From: Bittarella massiliensis (ex Durand et al. 2017)
Lineage (GTDB): Bacteria > Bacillota > Clostridia > Oscillospirales > Ruminococcaceae
Reading direction: 5' to 3'
Assembly (NCBI RefSeq): GCF_001486165.1
Contig: NZ_LN908975.1
Span: 186,001 to 250,000, forward strand
DNA length: 64,000 nt
How positions within the stretch are numbered: position 1 is the stretch's first letter; every line of letters starts with the position of its first letter. The translations under genes were made by a program, and so were the position numbers. Of the stretch, positions 1 to 8,180 are shown one piece after another. The notes beneath the pieces are model-generated. The model was not told the DNA's origin. It worked only from the letters and a program-made list of their open reading frames with translations, and did not search any database.

Positions 1-1
1 C

Positions 2-1075
2 TCCTACGTGCTGGGCGGGCAGAACATGATCATCGCCCACTCCGAGGCCGACGTGGTGGAGTACATGCGCATCATCACCGCCCACGAGCTGGAAAACCCG
101 GTCCTCATCGACAAGTACCTCATGGGGACCGAGACCGAGGTGGACGCCATCTGCGATGGCAGGGACTACCTGATCCCCGGCATCATGCAGCACGTGGAGC
201 GGGCGGGCGTCCACTCGGGCGACTCCATCTCGGTCTACCCCAGCCAGACCCTCTCCCCCTCCATCAAGGAGACCATCGTCGACTACACCGGCCGCCTGGC
301 GCGGGAGCTCGGGGTGGTGGGGCTGATGAACATCCAGTACGTGGTGCACGAGGGGCAGGTCTATGTCATCGAGGTAAACCCCCGCTCCTCCCGCACCGTC
401 CCCTACATCAGCAAGGTCACCGGGGTCCCCATGGTCGACCTGGCCACCCGCTGCATGCTGGGCGAGTCCCTGGCGGAGATGGGGTACGGCACCGGCCTCT
501 TCCCCGAAAAGGACTTTGTGGCCGTCAAGGTGCCGGTCTTCAGCTTTGAAAAGCTGCACGACGTGGACACCCAGCTCGGCCCCGAGATGAAGTCCACCGG
601 CGAGGTGCTGGGGGTGGCAAAGACCTACGAGGAGGCCCTCTTCAAGGGGCTCTGCGCCGCCGGATACCAGTTCAAGCACCACGGCGGGGTGCTCATCACC
701 GTGCGCGACCAGGACAAGCACGAGGTGGTGCCCATCGCCGACCGCTTCAGCCAGATGGGCTTTGACCTCTACGCCACCGGCGGCACCGCCCTGCGGCTGA
801 ACAAGAACATGGTCCCCACCACCGCCGTGAAGAAGATCGGCGAGGGCTCGCCCGACGTGCTGGACCTGCTGGAGAGCGGCAAGATCGACTACGTCATCTC
901 CACCTCGGCCAAGGGCCGCACCCCCGAGCGCGACGGGGTGCGCATCCGCCGCAAGGCGGTGGAGCGGCAGATCCCCTGTCTCACCGCCATCGACACCGCT
1001 GACGTCCTCTCCAAGATGCTGGCCAGCGGCCGCACCGTCGAGGGCATCGAGGTGGTGGACATCACCAAGATCTAG
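2..1075 (+). CDS. carB: Carbamoyl-phosphate synthase large subunit, C-terminal part (5' truncated by window)
   Basis: Last 357 codons of the large subunit that makes carbamoyl phosphate from bicarbonate, ammonia and ATP for pyrimidine and arginine synthesis. The visible part starts inside the second ATP-grasp domain: DKYLMGTETEVDAICDG, then the metal and ATP-binding run FVIEVNPRSSRTVP-like (here VIEVNPRSSRTVPYISK) at about residues 120-140. The C-terminal MGS-like allosteric domain follows (LYATGGTALRLNKN and ISTSAKGRTPERDGVRIRR, about residues 255-320), where UMP or ornithine act in the family. The frame is open to the window edge, so the start is not in view. It ends 20 bases before a strong terminator. 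Identification rests on long uninterrupted similarity to the family. Confidence 0.97.
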   Translation, partial: SYVLGGQNMIIAHSEADVVEYMRIITAHELENPVLIDKYLMGTETEVDAICDGRDYLIPGIMQHVERAGVHSGDSISVYPSQTLSPSIKETIVDYTGRLARELGVVGLMNIQYVVHEGQVYVIEVNPRSSRTVPYISKVTGVPMVDLATRCMLGESLAEMGYGTGLFPEKDFVAVKVPVFSFEKLHDVDTQLGPEMKSTGEVLGVAKTYEEALFKGLCAAGYQFKHHGGVLITVRDQDKHEVVPIADRFSQMGFDLYATGGTALRLNKNMVPTTAVKKIGEGSPDVLDLLESGKIDYVISTSAKGRTPERDGVRIRRKAVERQIPCLTAIDTADVLSKMLASGRTVEGIEVVDITKI

Positions 1076-1095
1076 CGGGTCTCCCGCAGAAATCA

Positions 1096-1142
1096 AAAAC
1101 CAGCCGGGCGGAGGAGTTATTCCTCCGCCCGGCTGGTTTTTG
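1096..1142. terminator. Bidirectional intrinsic terminator between carB and the sigma factor gene
   Basis: Perfect inverted repeat: arm CCAGCCGGGCGGAGGA, short loop, its complement, with an A run on the left and a T run on the right. It can end carB on the plus strand and the convergent sigma gene on the minus strand. Confidence 0.93.
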
Positions 1143-1145
1143 CCT

Positions 1146-2375
1146 CTACCGCTCCGCCGGGGGCGAAGCGAGGGACAGGGGGGTCTCGGACCGGTTGCCC
1201 AACTTGTCGGTGAGCACCAGCAGGTAGTCGCCGCTGGGCAGGGTCTGCTCCAACACCAGCTGTTCCCCCTGCAGCCGCAGGGGGTAGCGCGCCTCCCCCT
1301 GGCAGAGGTAGCAACCCTCCGCGTCAAGCCCTGCCGGGTCCTCCTCCAGGGCCACCGACAAGCGCCCCTCCTGCAGGGCGGCGCTGCGGGGGACCGGCCC
1401 CTCCCGGTCGATGCAGCCCACCGTCACCGCCGCCGAGCAGACCGCCCTCTCACCGGCAAAGGCCGTGAGGGTGTAGCGCCCGTTCTCCCCCACTGGGAGG
1501 GTATAGCGCCCGCCCTCCGGCTCCGCCATCCAGGCGGTCTCGCCTCCTGGGCCCTCGACCAGCACCCCGTCCACCGGGCGGCCGTGGACCGCCGCCTCCA
1601 ACACCGCCGTGCGCACGGACGCCTCTCCCGGCACGTCGGCGGTGAGGGTCGGGGCCGCCAGCATCTGGGCGGCCAGCAGGGCAGCGGCGGCGGTGAGGGT
1701 GGCGCTGGCCCCCACGGCCCAAGCCGACACCTGCCCCCGAACCGGGGCGGGGGGCAGGGCTGCCCGGCTGCCCAGGGTGTGGGCGGCCGTCTGCAACTGG
1801 CGCGGCAGGGCCAATCCCAGCGGCACCACCGCCAGCTGCCCCAGCCCCCGGCGCAGCCGGCCTTTGGCCTGCCGCAGTTGGCGCTTGACGGTGGAGAGGG
1901 ACATCCCCATCTCGGTGGCGATGTCGGCGAGCCGCTCTCCCTGGTAGTAGTGGCGGATGACGATCAGCCGCTGCTCCTCCGGCAGCCGCGCCAACTCCTG
2001 CTGCAGGGCGAGGGCGGCCTCCCGCCGGCCCAACTCCTCCGTGCTGGCGCGCTGGGGCAGGCGGTCCAGGGTCTCCTCCTCCACCGAGACCGCCTGCTCC
2101 TCCTTTCGCAACAGCCGCCGGCAGCACTGAAAGGTGCAGCGGTTGAGGTAGGCCACCACCGCCTGCGGCTTTTCGATGCCCGGCAGGGCGTGGTGCAGGG
2201 CCAGGTAGCTTTCCTGCACCGCGTCCATGGCCAGGTGTTCGTCCCGCAAGAGGGCAACCGCCTGAAAGTACTGCGCCTCCGCGGTGGCCCGGTAGAGCGC
2301 ATCAAAGGCCGCCTTGTCCCCCTCGGCGGCACGGCGCGCCAGCTCCCCCAGGGAGCGGTGATCCAACCTAACCAC
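1146..2375 (-). CDS. ECF-type sigma factor fused to a transmembrane segment and extracytoplasmic domain
   Basis: 409 residues. The first about 180 form a sigma-70 family ECF factor: region 2 at about 15-90 (AFDALYRATAEAQYFQAVALL, MDAVQESYLAL) and region 4 helix-turn-helix at about 125-175 (LPEEQRLIVIRHYYQGERL, ATEMGMSLSTVKRQLRQAKGRL). A hydrophobic stretch near 218-243 (WAVGASATLTAAAALLAAQM) then predicts one membrane span, followed by about 165 residues outside the cell with Ig-like character (GRYTLPVGENGRYTLTAF; LTDKLGNRSETPLSL). ECF factors are normally about 180 residues and controlled by a separate anti-sigma factor; here the membrane and outer parts are in the same chain. Two GTG codons compete as start; the one at 2375 is 8 bases from AAAGGGG, the one at 2381 only 2 bases. 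Divergent from the surface protein gene, which also has Ig-like repeats. Confidence 0.85.
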   Translation of the reverse strand: MVRLDHRSLGELARRAAEGDKAAFDALYRATAEAQYFQAVALLRDEHLAMDAVQESYLALHHALPGIEKPQAVVAYLNRCTFQCCRRLLRKEEQAVSVEEETLDRLPQRASTEELGRREAALALQQELARLPEEQRLIVIRHYYQGERLADIATEMGMSLSTVKRQLRQAKGRLRRGLGQLAVVPLGLALPRQLQTAAHTLGSRAALPPAPVRGQVSAWAVGASATLTAAAALLAAQMLAAPTLTADVPGEASVRTAVLEAAVHGRPVDGVLVEGPGGETAWMAEPEGGRYTLPVGENGRYTLTAFAGERAVCSAAVTVGCIDREGPVPRSAALQEGRLSVALEEDPAGLDAEGCYLCQGEARYPLRLQGEQLVLEQTLPSGDYLLVLTDKLGNRSETPLSLASPPAER

Positions 2376-2423
2376 CGGCACTGCCCCTTTCTTTCCTGTT
2401 TTTTCGACAAAAACTGCTCACTC

Positions 2424-2453
2424 AGTATATCACAAAGGGGTATAAATGGTGCA
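2424..2453 (-). promoter_or_regulatory. Promoter of the membrane-fused sigma factor gene
   Basis: On the minus strand, TATACT (2424-2429) lies 18 bases downstream of a weak TGCACC (2448-2453). The -10 is good, the -35 poor. Confidence 0.5.
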
Positions 2454-2563
2454 TTGGAAAAGTTTTTTGTGGGAATTTTGAAAAAGTTGACCCCTTTTTC
2501 TCTGTTTTGACCTTCTTATTGAGAATCAACCTGCAAAAGAACACAAGGGAGCGTGAAATAGAG

Positions 2564-5500
2564 ATGAAACGGGAAAACAGAGGTTGGCGACAGGGGGCGC
2601 GCAGGGTGACAGCCGCGGCGCTGGCGGTCTGCTTTGCCACCGCTGCCCTCCCGACGACAGGGCTGGCGGAGGGGTCGGCAAAAGAGGCCAGCGATGTGCT
2701 GGTGCAGGGCTTTCACCAAAACATCAGCATGGATAAAATGGCGCAGACATTTAGAGTGTCCGGTAGTACCCTGTCACCGGTAGGAGGAACGTTCGACTTT
2801 ATTTCCGGTACAAGGAATGCCTATGACCAGGACTACCAGGGAAACTATGGGGAAAAGACTTCCGGCAAAGGGTGCTCTGGCAATATCACTTCAAAGTGGA
2901 GAGTTCCGCTGACAGCCAGTTGGAAGATGGGCATCTCCTATTCCATCTCACCGATGGCCGCTTTGGACAGCGACAGGCTGGATGCGAATAACCTTTTCTA
3001 CCTGCTGGAGGATCAAACTGGCGCAACACGGCTTTTGGCGCTGGTTTCCACTCACGATGTCAAGTTCAATGGAATTTGGTCAGGCCTTGGCATTACTGCC
3101 GTAGGCGGCGATTTGAACTACGGCACCACCGGACCGGGCGTAGCGAGTGGGTATGCCTGGCACAACGGTGGGGAGAACGCGTATGGCAGCAATAAAAGCA
3201 GTGTCCTCGCCTGGGACGCCCAAAGTCAAGTCATGTCCGCCCAGTTTGCGGGGGAAACAATATCTTCCAGCAATCAAAACAAATCTGCGGACGGGTACCC
3301 GCCGCTGGGACTCGACACCAATCAGCGTCTCAGCATCTTACTGTCGAACTGGAACTTTACCCGAAAGAGCAAGGTGGATAGCGTTCTCAGCAAGAGTCAG
3401 TCGAGCGTCACCCTCAATTCCATCGGCTACGACCACTTTGCCCCCGAATTTGTAAAGGTGGAGTACCTCGACCCCAAGGATCAGACCCGGGTCATCACCG
3501 GCGGCATCGGCCGGGGGCAGGAGGCGGTGGTCCGGGTCACCCTCAAAAACGGCGATTTGGCCGCCGCCGGCGAGACCATCCCCGCCTTCCTCTCTCTCGG
3601 CGACCAGGCGGGCTTTGTCAGCGAGGGGTTCGAGACCACCCAAATCAGCGGAACCAAGAAGATCGCCCTCAACTTTGTGGGCAACGACGAGATCTCCGCC
3701 ACCTTTAAAATCAAGGTCACCGGCGACCCCGAGACCCAGTTCAAATTGGGGCTCAAGGTGGAGGACGACCCCTTTGGCAGCTACCGGTCGGCGTATATCC
3801 TGCACGACATCGGCCCCGACATGGTGAAGGGCGGCGTCTTTCCCGGCGATGTCAACTACACCCTTACCGGCACCGCGGGCAGCAACGGCTGGTACACCAG
3901 CAATGTGGATTTGAACATCCAGACAAACGACTACGACCTGGCCTACTTCGACGGCGTTCTCGCCGATAGGATGGGCAAGACCTTCACCCAAGAGGGCAAG
4001 ACCACCACCAGCTTCTACGCCCAGCAGGACGGCAGCCGCCCTCTCTCCAAGTGGGGGACCACCGGCATCATGAGCGAGAGCTTGGGGATCGACAAAACCG
4101 CCCCCACCCTGGCCCTCACCGACCGCTCCACCCTGGCCCTGCGGGCGCAGGACGGGGTCTCGGGCGTCTGGAAGATCCAGGTCAAGCGCCCCGGCGCCAC
4201 AAGTTGGGAGGACATGACCACCTATACCCTGACCCCGGGCGGGGCCAAGCCGGGGGACACCGGCGCCTCCTCCCGCGACTACCAGGCGCTAAACGACTGC
4301 AATGCTCTGGGCACCTACCAGTTCCGGGCGGTGGACGCGGCCGGCAACGTCACGCCAGACGACAAGGTGCTCACCGTCACCCGCACCGACGTAGCCCCTG
4401 TCATCGTGGCCGACGACAGCCTTGTCTTTTACGGGGAGAAGCTGCCCAGCGGCTTGGTCCCGCAGACGGCCTTTGACATGATCGCGGGGGACGACGCCCC
4501 CATCACCCACCTCTCTACAAACGGCGTCAAGACCCCGGCTGCCCACAACGCCCTGCCCCCGTACACCGATTTGAGCGGGCAGCCGCAAAATCGGGTGCAG
4601 CTGCCGGACGACCAAATCAGCTGGAAGTTGGAGCGCCTGGGCCTCACCGCCTCCTCCTTCCCGGTGCAGAGCGGCAGCCGCTCCACCCAGCCGGTGGCGG
4701 TGGAGCTGCCGGCGGGCAGCTACAAGCTGACCTTCTCCCTCAAGGGGGTGGACGACGACGGCAACGCCGCCCTGCCCAAGGAGTGCTTCCTCTACATCCT
4801 CCGCGGCGGCTCCCCCGACGTGGGTGGCCCCACCCCCTCGGGCGAGGGGGAGCCGGGCTATCACCCCGATGTCCCCAACGACCAGCTGCCCGACGAGCAG
4901 CCCGACCCCTCCGTTGACGACGAGGGGAAGATGCACCGGGACATCTACGACGAGATCACCGAGCTGATCACCACCCCGGCCGCCGGCGGCGGCAGCTACG
5001 GAAAGGCGGAGATGGAGGCCCTCTTTGCCCGCCGGTACCAGGTCACCTCCACCCTGCCCGCGCCGGACGACGCCCTGGATTGGGGTGAGCTGACCATCTC
5101 CAAGGGCGGGGTGCCCACCGACACCATGGACACCGCCCGCCAGGGCACCTATCTGGTGGAGCGCACCGCCACCGACCGGGCGGGAAACACCACCACCATC
5201 CATCTGACCTACCACTTTGTCTACGACAGCGGCATCGAGCCGCCGGTGGTGACCCCCGGCGGCGGGGAGGGGAACGGGTTCCCCCCTCTCCCGGACGAGC
5301 TGCCCGACGGCACCCTCAAACCCGACGAGACAGACCCCAACCGCCTGCACCGAGACATCTGCGACGAGGTGGTGGAGTATGTCCGCCCCAACCCCTCCTT
5401 TGGGGGGCTGTTGACGGGGGAGAAGGCAGAGGCCTGGCTGGCACAGCGCTACCAGATCACCTCCTCCCTCCCCTGGCCGGCCGACGCCCTTTCCCGGGGA

Positions 5501-6550
5501 CCGGTCTCCATGAGCGGCGACCTGCGGGGCGGATCCTTCCCCACTGGGGAGGTGGGCAGCTGTGTGATCACCCAAACGGTGACCGATGAGGCGGGGAACA
5601 CCACCACCATCCACCTGACCTACCGCATCATCGAGGCGGCGCAGCCGCCGGTGGTGATCGTGCCCGACCACCCGGACGGCGGCTCCGGCGGTGGCTCGGG
5701 CGGCCAGGGGGAGAACGGCGGCGACAATTCCTCCGGCGGCGGCCAGGGGGAAAATGGCGGCGACAACTCCTCCGGCGGTGGCTCGGGCGGCCAGGGGGAA
5801 AACGGCAGCGACAGCGCCTCCGGCGGCGATCAGGGCGAGAACGGACGCCCCGCCCCGGACGGGTGGCCCGACACCAACTCCCCCGACGGCGGGGAAGGGG
5901 GCCTCTACCCCCTGCCGCCTGTCGTCGAGACCGACGAGGAGGGGCTGCGCCACGCCCTCATCCGGGACAAAGTCACCGTCCTCATCGGCCGGGAGCCGCT
6001 TTACGGCGGCAGCCTTTCCGATGAAGAGGCCAGGGAGCTGATGGAGGGGCGCTATCAAATCGTCAGCGGCCTGCCGGCGCCCGACGACGGCCTCACCTAT
6101 TTCCCGGTGGAGATGAGCGACCTCTCGGGCCGCCCCATCGCCGCCATCGACACCGCGCACCCGGGGGATTACCTCATCCGCTGGGGGGCGGCGGACGCCC
6201 AGGGGAACACCACCACCATCCTCCTTTGGTACCAGCTGGTGGAAGAGGAGGAGGGGGACACCCCTGCGCCTCCGCCCTCTCCCACCCCCGGCGAGGGGGA
6301 AGGGGGCGACGCCCCTGGCCCGAATGGCGGCGGCCAGACGGCGGAGCTGGGGGAGACCACCCAGGCGGGCGGCGTCCCTTACACCGGGGAGCGGGGACCT
6401 TTCGGCGGCGGTGCTCACACCGGCCACGCGCCCGGCAGTTGCATCGTCCACTGGCTGGCCCTGTTGGGCACCGTCATCACCGGCGGCTATGTTGCCCTGC
6501 GGCTGGTGTGGGAGCGCAGAGAAGAGGAGGAAGAACATGAAGTGGTGTGA
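2564..6550 (+). CDS. Large secreted surface protein with three Ig-like repeats and a C-terminal membrane anchor
   Basis: 1328 residues. The start at 2564 follows AAGGGAG by 10 bases and gives a classical signal peptide (basic MKRENRGWRQGARR, hydrophobic AAALAVCFATAAL, then TTGLAEG). Residues up to about 600 are a unique N-terminal region; about 510-600 look like a bacterial Ig-like module (DKTAPTLALTD, YQFRAVDAAGNVTPDD). Three homologous repeats follow, each with an LHRDI-like start, an R-Y-Q-[IV]-x-S-x-LP segment and an end like AGNTTTIHLTY. A Gly/Ser/Asn-rich linker separates repeats 2 and 3. The end is proline/glycine-rich, then one membrane span (ALLGTVITGGYVALRLVW) and a charged tail; no LPXTG motif. 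The repeat form suggests an adhesin or envelope-attached protein; the ligand is unknown. The first 900 bases are less GC-rich than the rest, a sign of mosaic origin. Confidence 0.8.
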   Translation: MKRENRGWRQGARRVTAAALAVCFATAALPTTGLAEGSAKEASDVLVQGFHQNISMDKMAQTFRVSGSTLSPVGGTFDFISGTRNAYDQDYQGNYGEKTSGKGCSGNITSKWRVPLTASWKMGISYSISPMAALDSDRLDANNLFYLLEDQTGATRLLALVSTHDVKFNGIWSGLGITAVGGDLNYGTTGPGVASGYAWHNGGENAYGSNKSSVLAWDAQSQVMSAQFAGETISSSNQNKSADGYPPLGLDTNQRLSILLSNWNFTRKSKVDSVLSKSQSSVTLNSIGYDHFAPEFVKVEYLDPKDQTRVITGGIGRGQEAVVRVTLKNGDLAAAGETIPAFLSLGDQAGFVSEGFETTQISGTKKIALNFVGNDEISATFKIKVTGDPETQFKLGLKVEDDPFGSYRSAYILHDIGPDMVKGGVFPGDVNYTLTGTAGSNGWYTSNVDLNIQTNDYDLAYFDGVLADRMGKTFTQEGKTTTSFYAQQDGSRPLSKWGTTGIMSESLGIDKTAPTLALTDRSTLALRAQDGVSGVWKIQVKRPGATSWEDMTTYTLTPGGAKPGDTGASSRDYQALNDCNALGTYQFRAVDAAGNVTPDDKVLTVTRTDVAPVIVADDSLVFYGEKLPSGLVPQTAFDMIAGDDAPITHLSTNGVKTPAAHNALPPYTDLSGQPQNRVQLPDDQISWKLERLGLTASSFPVQSGSRSTQPVAVELPAGSYKLTFSLKGVDDDGNAALPKECFLYILRGGSPDVGGPTPSGEGEPGYHPDVPNDQLPDEQPDPSVDDEGKMHRDIYDEITELITTPAAGGGSYGKAEMEALFARRYQVTSTLPAPDDALDWGELTISKGGVPTDTMDTARQGTYLVERTATDRAGNTTTIHLTYHFVYDSGIEPPVVTPGGGEGNGFPPLPDELPDGTLKPDETDPNRLHRDICDEVVEYVRPNPSFGGLLTGEKAEAWLAQRYQITSSLPWPADALSRGPVSMSGDLRGGSFPTGEVGSCVITQTVTDEAGNTTTIHLTYRIIEAAQPPVVIVPDHPDGGSGGGSGGQGENGGDNSSGGGQGENGGDNSSGGGSGGQGENGSDSASGGDQGENGRPAPDGWPDTNSPDGGEGGLYPLPPVVETDEEGLRHALIRDKVTVLIGREPLYGGSLSDEEARELMEGRYQIVSGLPAPDDGLTYFPVEMSDLSGRPIAAIDTAHPGDYLIRWGAADAQGNTTTILLWYQLVEEEEGDTPAPPPSPTPGEGEGGDAPGPNGGGQTAELGETTQAGGVPYTGERGPFGGGAHTGHAPGSCIVHWLALLGTVITGGYVALRLVWERREEEEEHEVV
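5680..5852 (+). repeat. Tandem low-complexity repeat encoding Gly/Ser/Asn/Gln-rich linker
   Basis: Imperfect copies of a unit encoding GGQGENGGDNSSGG-like peptides lie between Ig-like repeats 2 and 3 of the surface protein. Such in-frame repeats can expand or contract and would lengthen or shorten a flexible spacer. Confidence 0.85.
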
Positions 6551-6719
6551 CCTGCTGTTTTTCTCCGCCGGGGCCGGCTTGGCCGCCGTCCTCTGGTGGA
6601 TGCGGGGCTGCCCCCTGGACAGTCTGCTGATCCTGGCCCTCCTGGCGGCCCTGGCTGCCGGCGCCCTCGCCATTGCCCTGCACGGGCGCAAAAAAGAGCG
6701 GGAGAGCGACCGCCCCTAG
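6537..6719 (+). CDS. Small two-span membrane protein
   Basis: 60 residues, almost entirely hydrophobic: spans at about 4-21 (CDLLFFSAGAGLAAVLWW) and about 28-48 (SLLILALLAALAAGALAIAL), then a basic tail GRKKERESDRP. The ATG overlaps the last codons of the surface protein gene, and GAGGAGG lies 6 bases upstream, so the two are translationally coupled. No family recognised. Its position suggests a partner in membrane placement of the surface protein, which is inference only. Confidence 0.65.
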   Translation: MKWCDLLFFSAGAGLAAVLWWMRGCPLDSLLILALLAALAAGALAIALHGRKKERESDRP

Positions 6720-6791
6720 ATTTGAGCGCCCCGCAAAAATGGACCCCTTGCGCCGCATATACAGCGGTGCAGGGGGTTCGTGCGTTTGGGA

Positions 6792-6828
6792 GAAAGCGCT
6801 TTCGGCAAACGCTTGCGAAATCGTTTTC
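6792..6828 (+). promoter_or_regulatory. Three tandem LacI-family-type operators upstream of the deoxyribosyltransferase genes
   Basis: Three 12-base near-palindromes with central CG lie in a row: GAAAGCGCTTTC (6792-6803), GCAAACGCTTGC (6805-6816), GAAATCGTTTTC (6817-6828); centres are 13 and 12 bases apart. They fit GMAANC-GNTTKC, the style bound by LacI/PurR/CcpA-family regulators. A sequence with the same 13-base core (AAACGCTTGCGAA) overlies the start region of the uridine phosphorylase promoter at 51381-51393. Confidence 0.7.
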
Positions 6829-6873
6829 ATCAAAGTGACGGGAATTTTCCTTTTTCTTTGGCCCTTTCGTGCA

Positions 6874-6903
6874 TTTACTTTGCCAGAAGGGGACAGGTAT
6901 ACT
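6874..6903 (+). promoter_or_regulatory. Promoter of the deoxyribosyltransferase operon
   Basis: TATACT (6898-6903) preceded by GG; TTTACT (6874-6879) 18 bases upstream. The operator array ends about 45 bases upstream of it. Confidence 0.6.
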
Positions 6904-6962
6904 GAACTTGTATTTCTTTTATGGGTCAAGAAACCGAAGGAAAAGAAGAAGGAGTGTGTAGC

Positions 6963-7481
6963 ATGAACAAGAAGCCCAAGGTGTACATTGCCGGGCCAGA
7001 GTGCTTTTTCCCCAACAGCGAAGAGATCTTCGCCGCCAACAAGGCCATCTGTGAAGAGCTGGGGTTTGAGCCGTCGGTGGCTGCCGACTACGATTTCAGC
7101 GGCTGCAAGACCAAACAGGACACCGCCAAGGTGATCTTTGAAAAGAACATCGAATCCATCAAAAACTGCGACCTGATCGTGGCCGATATGAACAACTTCC
7201 GCGGGTGGGAGCCCGATTCCGGCACCTCCTTTGAAATTGGCGTGGGCTATATCTGGGGCAAGAAGATCTATGTCTACCTGGACGACCTGCGCAGCTGCGG
7301 CGAAAAGTTCACCGAGGAGACCTACCTCGACGAGCAGGGCCGCCGCCGCGACAAGGACGGCCTCACTCTGGAGGGCGGCCCCCTGAACCTGATGATCTCC
7401 GGTCACGCCACCATGGTGGAGGGGACCTTCCGCGACGCCCTGCTCCGGGCCAAAGAGGACATGGAAAAGGAGGGCTGCTAG
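6963..7481 (+). CDS. Nucleoside 2-deoxyribosyltransferase family protein (first of three)
   Basis: 172 residues. Family members transfer 2-deoxyribose between nucleobases, or hydrolyse deoxynucleosides, via a covalent glutamate. Visible family marks: N-terminal YIAGPECFFP, then ADMNNFRGWEPDSGTSFEIG at about 75-95, where the D in EPDSGT region and the Glu in SFEIG match the catalytic region. Start chosen at 6963 because AAGGAG is 8 bases upstream. The sequence is only distantly similar to the next two copies, so substrate may differ. It is followed without a gap by the second copy, whose Shine-Dalgarno sits in this gene's last codons. Confidence 0.88.
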   Translation: MNKKPKVYIAGPECFFPNSEEIFAANKAICEELGFEPSVAADYDFSGCKTKQDTAKVIFEKNIESIKNCDLIVADMNNFRGWEPDSGTSFEIGVGYIWGKKIYVYLDDLRSCGEKFTEETYLDEQGRRRDKDGLTLEGGPLNLMISGHATMVEGTFRDALLRAKEDMEKEGC

Positions 7482-8087
7482 ATGTTCATCGACAAAAACG
7501 GCGTTGTCCGCCGCCCGGTGGCCTACCTGGCCGGCCCCGACATGTTCTGGCCCAACGGGGATGAGATCGGCGCCGGTTACGTGGAATTGAGTCACAAGTA
7601 CGGCATCGACGGCATCTTCCCCCCCGACCCCGCCAGAGAGGACGAGTTCAAAGAGTACGAGCCCAAGGACGACAGCTCGGAGGAGATGGAGAAGAAGATC
7701 TTCATCCACGACATCAACCACGTCCGCCGCTCGGACATGATCATCGCCAACCTCAACGACTTCCGCCGCGGGCAGGAGCCTGATTCCGGCACCTGTGTCG
7801 AATGCGGGGCCGCCTATGCCCTGGGCCAGCGCTGCTACGCCTTTGTGGACGACGCCCGCCCCATGATCGAGCGGTTCTCCGGCGCCAAGCACCAGAACGA
7901 AGAGGGCAAATGGGTGGACGAGAACGGCTGCACCATCGAGGACTTCGACTCCCCCCTCAACCTGATGTTCGGGGTGCCCTTCACCATTGTCGAGGGCACC
8001 ATGGAGGACGCCATGAAGCGCGCCCGAGCCGACTTTGACGCCGAACTCATCGCCGCCGGCTACGAGCCCTTCCAGGTCGAGGAGTAG
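7482..8087 (+). CDS. Nucleoside 2-deoxyribosyltransferase family protein (second copy)
   Basis: 201 residues. Motifs YLAGPDMFWPNGDEIG near the N terminus, ANLNDFRRGQEPDSGTC and VECGAAYALG in the middle (the glutamate of VECG aligns with the family nucleophile), and a C-terminal EGTMEDAMKRAR helix. The start codon directly follows the stop of the first copy, with AAGGAGGG 7-8 bases upstream, so the genes are coupled. It is the upstream member of a tandem duplication with a 699-base period; the downstream copy differs at a small number of residues. Confidence 0.9.
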   Translation: MFIDKNGVVRRPVAYLAGPDMFWPNGDEIGAGYVELSHKYGIDGIFPPDPAREDEFKEYEPKDDSSEEMEKKIFIHDINHVRRSDMIIANLNDFRRGQEPDSGTCVECGAAYALGQRCYAFVDDARPMIERFSGAKHQNEEGKWVDENGCTIEDFDSPLNLMFGVPFTIVEGTMEDAMKRARADFDAELIAAGYEPFQVEE

Positions 8088-8180
8088 TTTTGCCGGGCCC
8101 TTTTTGCGGGCCTTTCCCTCCCCCCGGCGCACAAGGGGTGCGGCCGGGGAGATGATTCCGGAACAGGAGGCGAGTTTGAC

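Noticed and set aside
5680-5852. CRISPR-like repeat array
   Set aside because: The repeats are in-frame, imperfect and lack spacers; they encode a Gly/Ser/Asn linker of the surface protein.
4289-6691. 800-codon open frame on the minus strand
   Set aside because: It is antisense to the surface protein gene, composed of the Ala/Gly/Val/Arg-rich pattern that GC-rich genes give in shadow frames, and has no ribosome site or motif.
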